Shown: in pieces, positions 1 through 8,622 of the stretch
Numbering within the stretch: the first letter of the stretch is position 1
Layout: each line of letters begins with the position of its first letter
Assembly (NCBI RefSeq): GCF_000314975.1
Contig: NZ_BAEN01000049.1
Location: 1 to 64,000, forward strand
Direction of reading: 5' to 3'
DNA from: Aliiglaciecola lipolytica E3
GTDB taxonomy: Bacteria; Pseudomonadota; Gammaproteobacteria; Enterobacterales; Alteromonadaceae
DNA length: 64,000 nucleotides
Program-made: the position numbers and the translations under genes
Notes under the pieces: generated by a model
Seen by the model: the letters and a program-made list of their open reading frames with translations, nothing else
Told to the model about the DNA's origin: nothing
The model's database searches: none

Positions 1-441
1 TTATCAGATATTTCAGATCGTATTGATATCAACTTAGGTAATGATAAAGGTGTACATGATGGTGTGTGGTGGCAAGACAAGTTAGTTTTTACACAAGTCG
101 ATGGAGTTTTATTAATTTGTGATCCAGTACAACGAAAAATGATCGAAATAATAGACCCGTTTGGAAAATTAACAAACCGGCCTTTGGGGTGGTGTAGAGG
201 TTTGCATATAGAAGGAGATATATTTTATATTGGTTTTTCTAAATTACGTAAGACAGGTGTGAAATCACGCTTAAAATTTTTGTCACAACGGAATTTTAAG
301 TATGCTTCAGGCAATAACGCTCTAGTGGTCAAGGTTGATATGAAACTGAGACAAGTCGTCGATACCTTCGTAACTCCCGATGGTATGTTAGACGCTATTT
401 ATGGAATTTTACCTTCCGAAGAAACCCGTGAACAAACTTAG
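1..441 (+). CDS. 3' end of an unidentified protein, possibly beta-propeller-like (truncated by window edge)
   Basis: The reading frame is open from base 1, so the gene starts before the window; the first in-frame GTG at 64 is probably internal. About 146 codons are visible. The residues (WWQDKLVFTQVDG, then GLHIEGDIFYIGFSKLR, then ALVVKVDMKLRQVVDTF) alternate short beta-strand-like runs with turns, as in six- or seven-bladed propellers, but no family could be assigned. No signal peptide or membrane segment is visible in this part. The stop lies 41 bases inside the next gene, a flippase, so the two are probably cotranscribed in the polysaccharide locus. The function is unknown; the propeller idea is inference only. 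Confidence 0.6.
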   Translation, partial: LSDISDRIDINLGNDKGVHDGVWWQDKLVFTQVDGVLLICDPVQRKMIEIIDPFGKLTNRPLGWCRGLHIEGDIFYIGFSKLRKTGVKSRLKFLSQRNFKYASGNNALVVKVDMKLRQVVDTFVTPDGMLDAIYGILPSEETREQT

Positions 442-1930
442 CGTCACTAAAAAAACCAATTCACTAGCCAGCGTCATTTGGTCTGTTTTGTCTCGTTGGG
501 GCTCTAAGTTGATTGGTATGATAACTACCATTTTCTTAGCTAGATTATTGACCCCGAGTGATTTTGGGATTATTGCAATAGCAATGCTAGCTATAGGGCT
601 GCTAGATGCTTTTACTCAAGCGGGCTTAAATTTATACTTGTTGAGAATAAAAGAAAAACAACGTTACATGTATGACACTGTGTGGACAGTTGGCATTTTT
701 CAAGGTCTACTTATTTCCCTTCCTCTTGTGATATTCGCCCCCACAATTGCTGAATTCTATGATCAAGAGAATTTGCAATCAGTCATTTATTGTTTGGCGG
801 CGATACGATTATTACAGTCATTTAGCAATGTTGGATTGTTAATAGCGCAAAAACACTTGAACTTTAAATTGGATTTTGTTGTTACTGTTTATTCCAGAAT
901 GCTGTATTTTATTGTCACTGTTAGTTTGGCTTTTTACTTACATTCTTATTGGGCAATAGTGTTTGGTCACTTCGCTAATGTACTAGCGATAGTGATATTG
1001 AGCTTTGTTCTGCACGAGTATCGTCCTAAGATTCGACTAACCGGTTGGCAAGATATATTCAGATACTCTAAGTCTACAGTGCCTTTAAGTATTGGTCGCT
1101 ACTTCAATAATCAAGGTGATTCACTAGTCGTTGGAAGGGTAGCTTCAACTGATTTTCTAGGAATTTACAATGTATCTATGAACTTAGCCTCGATGTTTAC
1201 TAAGGAGTTACTTATTCCCGTTATACGAGGACTTTTGCCTAACTTATCAATATTGCGTACCGACCCCAATTTCACACATCAATTAACATTGGTATTTTCA
1301 TTGTCTATATACATTTTCTTACCGGTAGGTGTAGGTCTAAGCTTAGTATCAAAAGAATTTATATTGGTGTTCTTAGGGGAGCAATGGATTGAAGCTATAC
1401 CTTTAATGTTTTGGTTTAGTTTATATGCCATGCTAGGCGGCATACTCATGTTTTTTAGTGAACAATTTTTAGTTATATTGGAAAAAGAGACGCTTTCAAA
1501 TAATTTGATGTGGTTCCGTAACCTAATGTTATTGCTAGCAATTATAATAACTTTGTGTTTCTACGACGTTCAAACGCTTCCTAAACACCTGTTTTTCGCG
1601 ATTAGTGCTTCCTTTCCAATAGTTTTATTCATATTAAGCCGAACATTAGAATTGTCATTGTTACAGATACTTAGAGGTTGGATTCGTCCCATTTGTGCGG
1701 TAATTGTTATGTATGTAATGCTCCAAAGTTTTCCTATTTTACAATTTCCAATTTTAACCATATTAGTGCTAAAAGTACTTACCGGTTTATTTGTTTATAT
1801 GCTGACTTTAACACTTTTATATAAACTTTTTGGAAATCAACAAGCAAGCGTTGAATCTGTGCTGTACAACAGGTTTATTGGCGATAGAATACCCAACAAC
1901 TCGAAGACTAGCTCAAATAAAGGTAGGTAG
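401..1930 (+). CDS. Wzx-like oligosaccharide flippase (MOP superfamily)
   Basis: This 509-residue protein is strongly hydrophobic, with about 12 to 14 predicted membrane helices. Its N-terminal part (around residues 20-60, with SRWGSKLIGM, ARLLTPSDFGI) is typical of Wzx/RfbX flippases, which move lipid-linked oligosaccharides across the inner membrane. It overlaps the upstream gene by 41 bases if ATG 401 is used. GTG 428 in the same frame would leave a 14-base overlap and has a GAAGAA stretch just upstream, so the start is uncertain. The asparagine-synthetase-like gene follows after 5 bases. A second, only distantly similar flippase lies at 6293-7750, so the locus may export two repeat units or one copy may serve a special acceptor. 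Confidence 0.85.
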   Translation: MEFYLPKKPVNKLSVTKKTNSLASVIWSVLSRWGSKLIGMITTIFLARLLTPSDFGIIAIAMLAIGLLDAFTQAGLNLYLLRIKEKQRYMYDTVWTVGIFQGLLISLPLVIFAPTIAEFYDQENLQSVIYCLAAIRLLQSFSNVGLLIAQKHLNFKLDFVVTVYSRMLYFIVTVSLAFYLHSYWAIVFGHFANVLAIVILSFVLHEYRPKIRLTGWQDIFRYSKSTVPLSIGRYFNNQGDSLVVGRVASTDFLGIYNVSMNLASMFTKELLIPVIRGLLPNLSILRTDPNFTHQLTLVFSLSIYIFLPVGVGLSLVSKEFILVFLGEQWIEAIPLMFWFSLYAMLGGILMFFSEQFLVILEKETLSNNLMWFRNLMLLLAIIITLCFYDVQTLPKHLFFAISASFPIVLFILSRTLELSLLQILRGWIRPICAVIVMYVMLQSFPILQFPILTILVLKVLTGLFVYMLTLTLLYKLFGNQQASVESVLYNRFIGDRIPNNSKTSSNKGR

Positions 1931-1935
1931 TAAAA

Positions 1936-3675
1936 GTGCACGAATCATCAACTTGGTTAACATTTGAACACGGTGAGAGAAAGGTTATTCACGTAGCCAA
2001 ATCCCAGCATTTAGAATGGGCAAGTGGAGACTCAAATTATTTGTGCCTATTTGGCTATGTTTTTGTTGATGGATGCCCTGCAGATGCTACTGAACTGATG
2101 AGTATTTTTGATTTACAAGAAGATTTAACACAGGTTTATCAAAGGCTATCTGGTCAGTTTTGGGTGTTGTATGTTAACCAAAATCGTCCTGTTGTGTTGT
2201 TTAACGATCAAATTGGAGCGAAAAATTGCTATTTTCATGAAACGGAGAATGCTTTGTTTTTCTCTAATTGCTTAAAAGATATAAAGCTTCATGAAGATAC
2301 AAATTTGCAGGTGAATCATCAGGCTCTTTATAATTATATTTATTTTCATTGTATTCCTTCTCCGACAACTATCTATGAATTGACGTCTAAACTCGAGCCT
2401 GGAAAAGCTGTTTTATTTGATTCAATTAATGGAAAAACAACTGAATTGTTGTATTCACCTATATTCGCAAGCTCTATTAACAATCAAAAACAAGCTCAAG
2501 AAGAGTGTTTGGAGATTGTCGAGGATTGTGTAAAAAGAGCAGATTTCGGTAAAGTTGGTGCATTTCTTAGTGGCGGTTTAGATAGTTCAACTGTAGCTGG
2601 AATGTTGGCAAAGATTAACAAGAATAAAGCGAAAACATTTTCTATAGGGTTTAAAGTTAAAGGGTATGATGAAACGGAATACGCATTAATTACAGCTAAA
2701 CATTTCGATACGCAACACGAAGTACTTTACCTAGAGCCAGAAGAAGCTGCTAAGAAATTTGTGGAAGTCGCCCAACATTTTGATGAACCATTTGGTAACT
2801 CATCTGCAATGGCGGCATTTTTCTGTGCCAAATACGCTAAAGAGAAAGGCATTGAAGTTCTATTAGCCGGTGATGGTGGAGATGAACTGTTTGCAGGAAA
2901 CGAGCGTTATGCTAAACAAAAAGTATTCGAATTGTATAATCGGCTCCCAAGTTTTATGGGAAATGTACTTAACAACGCATTTAATAACCGACTAGGACGA
3001 AAAATACCTGGCGTTCAAAAAGTAGCCAGTTATCTGGAGCAAGCTCGGGTAAAATTACCCGGCCGTCTTCAAACTCATAATTTTGTAAATCAGATGGGAG
3101 CAGAAGCAATATACTCTGAGGCTTTACTGGCAGGTGTAGATAAGCACATTCCCATTTTACAATTAGAACAACGATTTAATGAATGTAAGAGTAATCACCC
3201 AGTTGACCAAATGCTGTTTTTGGATTGGAAAAATACCCTCGCTGATAATGATTTAGTAAAAGTAACTAAAATGTGTGACTTAGCTGGAGTGGAAGTAAGG
3301 TTTCCTTTATTGGATAAAAAGCTTATTGATTTTAGTTGCAAAATTCCTGCGGAAACAAAATTACCAGGTGGTGAATTGCGCGATTTTTATAAAAAGTCGT
3401 GTAAAGGATTCTTAGCTGATGAAACGTTAAATAAAAGCAAGCATGGGTTCGGCTTACCATTTGGGGCTTGGATGAAGGAAAATCAACAACTTAAAGACAT
3501 AACGATTGAAGCTCTGGCTAGCTTTAAGAAACGAAATATTGTAAAGAATTCGCTTATAGACACAGCACTTAATTCACACAATACCGTGCATACAAGTTAT
3601 TACGGTGAGTTAATTTGGATCATGGTAGTACTCGAGCTATGGTTACAGAAGGAAGAGCCAGATTTCAAAGTTTAA
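1936..3675 (+). CDS. Asparagine-synthetase-like protein without the N-terminal glutaminase cysteine
   Basis: The 579-residue protein has the AsnB layout: an Ntn-type amidotransferase domain (about residues 1-175) and an ATP-pyrophosphatase synthetase domain (about 195-570). The PP-loop SGGLDSS is at 212-218 and AGDGGDELF at 311-319. The start is a GTG with AGGTAG about 9 bases upstream. Active AsnB enzymes begin Met-Cys-Gly, the cysteine being the glutaminase nucleophile; here residue 2 is His and no Cys occurs near the N terminus, so glutamine hydrolysis is unlikely. Such proteins in polysaccharide loci are thought to amidate sugar acids or other acceptors. Here ammonia or another amine may be used (inference). 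It sits 5 bases after the flippase. Confidence 0.85.
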   Translation: MHESSTWLTFEHGERKVIHVAKSQHLEWASGDSNYLCLFGYVFVDGCPADATELMSIFDLQEDLTQVYQRLSGQFWVLYVNQNRPVVLFNDQIGAKNCYFHETENALFFSNCLKDIKLHEDTNLQVNHQALYNYIYFHCIPSPTTIYELTSKLEPGKAVLFDSINGKTTELLYSPIFASSINNQKQAQEECLEIVEDCVKRADFGKVGAFLSGGLDSSTVAGMLAKINKNKAKTFSIGFKVKGYDETEYALITAKHFDTQHEVLYLEPEEAAKKFVEVAQHFDEPFGNSSAMAAFFCAKYAKEKGIEVLLAGDGGDELFAGNERYAKQKVFELYNRLPSFMGNVLNNAFNNRLGRKIPGVQKVASYLEQARVKLPGRLQTHNFVNQMGAEAIYSEALLAGVDKHIPILQLEQRFNECKSNHPVDQMLFLDWKNTLADNDLVKVTKMCDLAGVEVRFPLLDKKLIDFSCKIPAETKLPGGELRDFYKKSCKGFLADETLNKSKHGFGLPFGAWMKENQQLKDITIEALASFKKRNIVKNSLIDTALNSHNTVHTSYYGELIWIMVVLELWLQKEEPDFKV

Positions 3676-3694
3676 CTTTATTTATAAACAGCAA

Positions 3695-3729
3695 CAGTCA
3701 CAAGTGTTATTGAAATAAGCTTGTGACTG
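3695..3729. terminator. Hairpin between convergent genes, candidate bidirectional terminator
   Basis: CAGTCACAAG (3695-3704) pairs perfectly with CTTGTGACTG (3720-3729) across a 15-base loop. It lies between the convergent asparagine-synthetase-like gene and the pyruvyl-transferase-like gene. No strong T run follows on either strand, so intrinsic termination is not certain. Confidence 0.5.
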
Positions 3730-3753
3730 CTAGATTGCATTTATAAGTTTGCA

Positions 3754-4662
3754 TTAATTTGTGTGGGCTTTTACGAATTCGTCTATAACTGCAGAAAGCT
3801 GCTCGGTTTTTTTCTCTCTTAACGATTTATTCGAGAGCTTGAACTCTTGCGTTTCAGCTAGTTTTTGTAATTGAGCTGCGACGTTCTTCAAATGTGATTT
3901 TTTACTTTCTGATGTTGGTGGAGGAGTCCAAGATTCAGGATGATATCCTATTCGTTTACTTAACCTTTTGACTTTGTTGATGAGCTTACTTTTCGTATTC
4001 AATCCAATGTCACCTTTCCAAGTCGGTGGAATATGTGAAAAAGATACTTCTAATTCCAAGGATTGCGCCCAATCTTGCCATTTAAAATCATTGATATAAT
4101 CGTAGGCTTTCACTGGGTGCCACGGTACATTGTAAGCGTCAGCTAAAATTGCGCCATGCATGGCTTCAGTAAGCACTTTCTCACATTTGTTCAGCTCGCT
4201 GATAAACTTTTCAACGGACCACCTTGGATCGATAAATTTAATGCCTGCTAAATCACATACCTTTTGCCACTGACCAAAGATAACACTGTCTACGTGAGGA
4301 ATATAGGCAACAGGGTACTGCTTTTTGATCTCTGGTTTGAAATAGTGCGGCATTAAGTATGCCCCGTCTAATAAACATTTTACATCCGAAGTATTTACAG
4401 CTTTTTGACTCTTGGGGCCTCGCAATGCAACAAAGTTCCACTCGCCCTTGTCTAAAGGTGGTGCGCTACCATACCCTACACCAGACGATAGTACTGTATA
4501 TTGTTTAGCTTCAGGTATTCTATGGTTAAGCAATGTGCCTACACCAATAATCAAATGTGAATCGTCATCGTCGAGAACTTCACCAATTACCTTTGGCCAT
4601 AGCCACGCGTTCAAGTCATCGCCAACATTGCCACCTTCAGCTTTAAAATAATATAATTTCAA
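3754..4662 (-). CDS. Polysaccharide pyruvyl transferase family protein (copy 1)
   Basis: The 302-residue protein has the hallmarks of the PS_pyruv_trans/WcaK/CsaB fold: NVGDDLN at 12-18, a GVGTLL segment near 41-46, RGPKSQK near 81-87 and TEAMHGAILAD at 165-175. Members transfer pyruvate from phosphoenolpyruvate to sugars as a ketal, giving the polymer negative charge; the exact acceptor cannot be read. Translation probably starts at TTG 4662, because the paralogue at 7753 begins with the same TTG-AAA-TTA codons and the same spacing to NVGDDLN; GGAATTAGAAGA lies just upstream. The C-terminal 80 residues are charged and lysine-rich. It is downstream of, and 22 bases from, a GT2 gene on the same strand. 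Confidence 0.85.
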   Translation of the reverse strand: MKLYYFKAEGGNVGDDLNAWLWPKVIGEVLDDDDSHLIIGVGTLLNHRIPEAKQYTVLSSGVGYGSAPPLDKGEWNFVALRGPKSQKAVNTSDVKCLLDGAYLMPHYFKPEIKKQYPVAYIPHVDSVIFGQWQKVCDLAGIKFIDPRWSVEKFISELNKCEKVLTEAMHGAILADAYNVPWHPVKAYDYINDFKWQDWAQSLELEVSFSHIPPTWKGDIGLNTKSKLINKVKRLSKRIGYHPESWTPPPTSESKKSHLKNVAAQLQKLAETQEFKLSNKSLREKKTEQLSAVIDEFVKAHTN

Positions 4663-4684
4663 TCTTCTAATTCCATCTGTATTT

Positions 4685-5650
4685 TTACTTTTTGGGGCTG
4701 GTAAATATTGACTTTAAAATTGCTCTAAATAAAAACAGCCATGTTCTCAATGCGCTGGGCCTGCATTTTAGGGCCTGCCAAAACGACTGTACAGACTTTT
4801 TATACCAGCCCTGTTTATAAGCACCTAATCCATAATCAAAATATCGAGTAAAACTTCTACGTTTAAACTGATTTAAATTGGGTAACTTTCCATCAGGGCT
4901 GCACATTCCATATTTATTGATAGCAGAGCGAACTATATCACTAGCGAAATCTTTATTTTTTACCGTTTTCGTCAATGAGTCAGGAGCAACTCGATAATAG
5001 GTTAACGTTTGCTTGATTTTGTAAAATTTTGCAATTCGGCTGGCCCTAATAAATAAATCCCAATCTTCAGCAATTGTCAGCTCTTGATCAAATAAGCCTA
5101 TTTGCTGAATAACTGAATATTTAAGCATAGCAGTACTGGTAAGTACCCAATTAGTGAGCAGTTGTTGATGATAAACCCACCCCGTCAATGATGGCTCTAA
5201 TATAAATTCAGTGTATTTAGGGCACTTTCTTAATGGGTCATCAAAGTTACCACTTGCGTTAGGTCCCCATGCTGTAAACTCACTGAATATTACAGAGATA
5301 TCTTCTTGTTTTTGAGCAAGCTGTGCGAATAATTCTAGCTTTTGAGGATGCCAAACATCATCACCATCTAAAAAAGCAATCCAGTCACCTGTTGCTGCTA
5401 AAATACCTTCATTTCGTGCAGAAGAGACTCCCCCGTTAGGCTTGTCGATGATTATCATATTCTCTATATTGCAACGTTCTATTGCTGCCAAAGAACCATC
5501 GGTAGAACCATCATTAATTACAATAATTTCGTCTGCAGGGTAAGTTTGATTTATTACGGAGTTTAGCGTTTCATTAATGAAAGCTTCACAATTATATACG
5601 GGTATTATTACACTGATTTTTATAGGTTTTACCATAATATTAAGAGTCAT
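4685..5650 (-). CDS. Family 2 glycosyltransferase (GT-A fold)
   Basis: This 321-residue protein begins with the GT2 nucleotide-binding strand SVIIPVYN (13-20), followed by NDGSTDGS (47-53) and the metal-binding DGDD at 95-98. An acidic-W segment (IAEDWDLF) near residue 195 fits the catalytic region. There is no membrane segment, so it would act at the cytoplasmic face on a lipid-linked oligosaccharide. The first ATG (5650) and an in-frame ATG at 5635 are both possible; neither has a good ribosome binding site. It probably forms a two-gene unit with the pyruvyl-transferase-like gene, transcribed from the 640-base AT-rich gap. The transferred sugar cannot be inferred. Confidence 0.88.
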   Translation of the reverse strand: MTLNIMVKPIKISVIIPVYNCEAFINETLNSVINQTYPADEIIVINDGSTDGSLAAIERCNIENMIIIDKPNGGVSSARNEGILAATGDWIAFLDGDDVWHPQKLELFAQLAQKQEDISVIFSEFTAWGPNASGNFDDPLRKCPKYTEFILEPSLTGWVYHQQLLTNWVLTSTAMLKYSVIQQIGLFDQELTIAEDWDLFIRASRIAKFYKIKQTLTYYRVAPDSLTKTVKNKDFASDIVRSAINKYGMCSPDGKLPNLNQFKRRSFTRYFDYGLGAYKQGWYKKSVQSFWQALKCRPSALRTWLFLFRAILKSIFTSPKK

Positions 5651-6292
5651 GACTAATATTCTAACCGTTACCTTTTACTTAGGCTACTTCAATTGTATTA
5701 GAAGCACTAAACGCATTATTCTGATATCTCGTATGTAGGTAAACTCTTGACGCTGTGAGCTAATATAAGAAAAACTGACGCTTATTCTTAGAAGCGAGTA
5801 GTTGCTATTTTCTAATAATTGTTAGCCAGTAGTTTTTTCTTGTATTTAGCGTTGTTCGTTTTTTAATGCAATAACATAGATACCAAGGTTAACAATTAAC
5901 ACAACGAAAAAGTGATTTCTTAAAAATTTTATTTATGTGGTTTATACGAAAGCCACCTACAAACAGTTGAAAATTTAGTCAATGGCCCACCAGAATGATT
6001 TCTAATCGTTCAAATGAGTAGTTATGATTTTTAATTCAGATGAAACATACAAGAAAGCTAACTTTTTATATTAGTAAAGTTAACAAGTTAATTGGCTAAA
6101 AATTGATTCTACTAAATTTTATATTAAAAAGTGAATCTAAATAATTCGTTTAAGTTGGAGCATGAGGATATGAATAATTTCTTAAGTTAAGTACCAACTT
6201 ACTGTAGACTTGAAAAGCCTTAATTTCGTAAACGACATAGTTTTATAAATCTATGTAAAATATAAACTTAGTGATAAGAAATATACAAAAAT
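5651..6292. other. Large AT-rich intergenic region between divergent polysaccharide genes
   Basis: This 642-base gap separates the divergently transcribed GT2 gene and the second flippase. No ORF with a family signature, tRNA or clear riboswitch is seen. It contains an inverted repeat, ACATAG (6235-6240) and CTATGT (6251-6256), enclosing TATAAA-like bases about 40 bases before the flippase ATG, and is otherwise very AT-rich. It probably carries divergent promoters and long leaders, or marks a recombination seam in the locus. Confidence 0.6.
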
Positions 6293-7750
6293 ATGTCATC
6301 ATTGCGACGCGCTCTTCTATATTCATTTGCTGGTAAATATTCGGTTCTAACCATTGATTTTTTGGCAGTGATGTTGATATCTCGAATTTTGACACCTGAA
6401 GAGATTGGATTGTACTCAATTGCCGCAGCCAGCATCGTAATTGGACAAGTTTTACGAGATTTCGGATTGTCACTGTATTTGGTAAAAGAAAAAGATCTTA
6501 CAACCGAAAAAATTCAAACCTGCTTTACTATATCTATTGCGATTTGTTGGGTTATTGCTATTTTTTACTATTTTATGTCTTCTAAGGCTGCTGAATTTTT
6601 TGGTCGTGCTGATGTTGAGACACTAATTAAAGTTTTATCAATAAACTTTGTAATTATCCCTTTTGGTACTTTGTCTTTGTCGTTGCTAAAACGGGAAATG
6701 TATTTCGATAAGATAATGAAATCCGATATCTTTAGTACTGTTTTACGAGTAACCGCAACGATAACTTTAGCAATGCAAGGGGAGGGGGTGTATGCCCTTG
6801 CAATAGGCTCGGTAGTTGGGACATTAGCTAGTGTGTTTTTTTTATTACGATATTCCAAGTTTATATACTACAGATTCAATTTAACTGATCTAAAAAGTGT
6901 TATTGGATTTAGTTCTGTTATCAGTTTTTCAAATTTAATTAGTGAATTTAGACAAATTCTTCCAGAGTTTGTAATTGGTAAATATCATTCAATCGAAGGG
7001 GTGGCTTTTTATTCAAAAGCATCTGCAACCTCAGGTATTTTTTCCAAGCTTATTCTACAAGCTATTTCTCCAACGATTCAGCCATTTTTAGCAAAAGTAA
7101 AAAATTCTAATGCTAGTTCAGCGCAGCCTATACTGAAAATTTTTAATTATATCCAAGTGTTTTCTATACCATTTTACGTATTTGTACTGGTTTTCGCGGA
7201 TCCCATTGTAGTGCTTTTATATGGCGATCAATGGCAAAGTGTACCACCGCTTTTGGAAATCATTTGTCTATCAATGATTATTATTTCGTTATTACCTTCA
7301 GTTGAACAAATGTTGAATGTAATGGGGCAAGAAGTGTACGTTCTAAGGCTTACAATCGCTATGTTTGTTTTAAGAGTTGCCTATATTTTTGTTTTTGTTA
7401 TTTACGACTTAGAATTAACCCAATTACTTTATTTGTTCATGACATTATCTGTTTTGCGACTAGTACTTTTACTTCCTCAAATTGTTAAAACATTTAATAT
7501 AAATTTTAATAGTTATTTACGAGTAATGGGAATTAATGTATTGATCTCTATTGTATTGGGCATTGAGTTTTATATGGTTACACAGTTTACGAAACTGAAT
7601 TTTTATAATCCATTTATAATGCTGACAATGCTATCAATGGCTTTTGCGACTTGGTTTCTAATGTTGATACTTACAAAACATGAAATACTGAGTGAATTGA
7701 CTAGAATTGCAATGATTAACAATATATTGCGAAAAATGATGAGAGATTGA
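6293..7750 (+). CDS. Wzx-like oligosaccharide flippase, second copy (MOP superfamily)
   Basis: The 485-residue polytopic protein resembles Wzx/RfbX flippases: the N terminus carries RRALLYSFAGKYSVL and SRILTPEEIGLYSIA, matching the family's start (helix 1 then LTPxE/DxG), and about 12 to 14 hydrophobic helices follow. It probably moves undecaprenyl-linked repeat units to the periplasm. The next gene, a second pyruvyl-transferase-like protein, begins essentially at its stop codon, so the two are translationally coupled. With the flippase at 401-1930 this gives two flippases within 6 kb. Confidence 0.85.
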   Translation: MSSLRRALLYSFAGKYSVLTIDFLAVMLISRILTPEEIGLYSIAAASIVIGQVLRDFGLSLYLVKEKDLTTEKIQTCFTISIAICWVIAIFYYFMSSKAAEFFGRADVETLIKVLSINFVIIPFGTLSLSLLKREMYFDKIMKSDIFSTVLRVTATITLAMQGEGVYALAIGSVVGTLASVFFLLRYSKFIYYRFNLTDLKSVIGFSSVISFSNLISEFRQILPEFVIGKYHSIEGVAFYSKASATSGIFSKLILQAISPTIQPFLAKVKNSNASSAQPILKIFNYIQVFSIPFYVFVLVFADPIVVLLYGDQWQSVPPLLEIICLSMIIISLLPSVEQMLNVMGQEVYVLRLTIAMFVLRVAYIFVFVIYDLELTQLLYLFMTLSVLRLVLLLPQIVKTFNINFNSYLRVMGINVLISIVLGIEFYMVTQFTKLNFYNPFIMLTMLSMAFATWFLMLILTKHEILSELTRIAMINNILRKMMRD

Positions 7751-7752
7751 TT

Positions 7753-8598
7753 TTGAAATTAGGATTTTTTGAATCTGAAAATAAAAACGTAGGTGATGAT
7801 CTAAACCCTTATCTTTGGCATAGAGTTTTTCCAAATTTAGATAGCTCGACTGAAAACTCTATATTGATTGCGATCGGATCTATTTTCGACAACAGATTCG
7901 ATGCTTACAAACATAAAATTGTTTTTGGTAGTGGGGCAAGGTCGAAAGATTCGCTTCCGCAAATTGACCAAAGTTGGGACATACGTTTTGTTCGGGGACC
8001 GAATACGCAAAAAGCACTTTTGTCACAGGGGATAAGCTCAAAATACATTACTGATCCGGCTATATTAGCCGCAAATTATTTTGAAAAATCAAAGCAAACC
8101 GACGATATTGGTTTAATACCTTATTTTCGAACGGAGCAAGCACCCTGGCAAGCAATTGCTGATAAATTGGGTTATAAACTTATTTCTCCTTGCTCATCAG
8201 TTGAGCATTTTATGGCTGAGTTAAGTAGTTGCAAACTTGTGGTGACAGAAGCTATGCATGGTGCGATATTGGCAGATACGTTGAGAATTCCGTGGGTACC
8301 TTATACTTCATTTACTTCATCATATGAGGGAGACACTCATCATTTTAAATGGGCAGATTGGTGCCTATCAATGGGGTTGGAGCACAACGAACTAGTTTTA
8401 AAACGTTTCTGGACTGATGAAGCAAAAAGCCTTTCAGGAAAATTAAAATATGAACTTAAAAAGAAAATGATTGCTTCTGATATTCGTAAAGTAGTTGCTT
8501 CAGGTAATTATTTTTTAAGTTCTGATGCAGCTTTTAAAAGTGCATTAGAAGCTGTAAACGAAGAAACTTATGCAATGAAAAAAGTTTATGACTTATAA
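7753..8598 (+). CDS. Polysaccharide pyruvyl transferase family protein (copy 2)
   Basis: This 281-residue protein is a paralogue of the one at 3754-4662: NVGDDLN again falls at 12-18, RGPNTQKA matches RGPKSQKA, and TEAMHGAILAD is identical. It belongs to the PS_pyruv_trans family, which adds pyruvate ketals to cell-surface sugars; an alternative is a related non-pyruvylating enzyme of the same fold. I choose TTG 7753 over TTG 7747 because the resulting N terminus (MKLGFF) aligns with the paralogue (MKLYYF), which also starts TTG-AAA-TTA. GAGAGA precedes it and overlaps the end of the flippase. Sequence outside the motifs has diverged, so this is not a recent duplication. Confidence 0.83.
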   Translation: MKLGFFESENKNVGDDLNPYLWHRVFPNLDSSTENSILIAIGSIFDNRFDAYKHKIVFGSGARSKDSLPQIDQSWDIRFVRGPNTQKALLSQGISSKYITDPAILAANYFEKSKQTDDIGLIPYFRTEQAPWQAIADKLGYKLISPCSSVEHFMAELSSCKLVVTEAMHGAILADTLRIPWVPYTSFTSSYEGDTHHFKWADWCLSMGLEHNELVLKRFWTDEAKSLSGKLKYELKKKMIASDIRKVVASGNYFLSSDAAFKSALEAVNEETYAMKKVYDL

Positions 8599-8622
8599 GA
8601 AATCCCATATGAGCCATTGTGA

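Noticed and set aside
5651..6292. Possible tRNA, small RNA or short coding genes in the 642-base gap
   Set aside because: No cloverleaf, no Shine-Dalgarno with a reasonable ORF (longest clear run starts with ATG-AAT-AAT and stops after five codons), and no terminator with a matching promoter.
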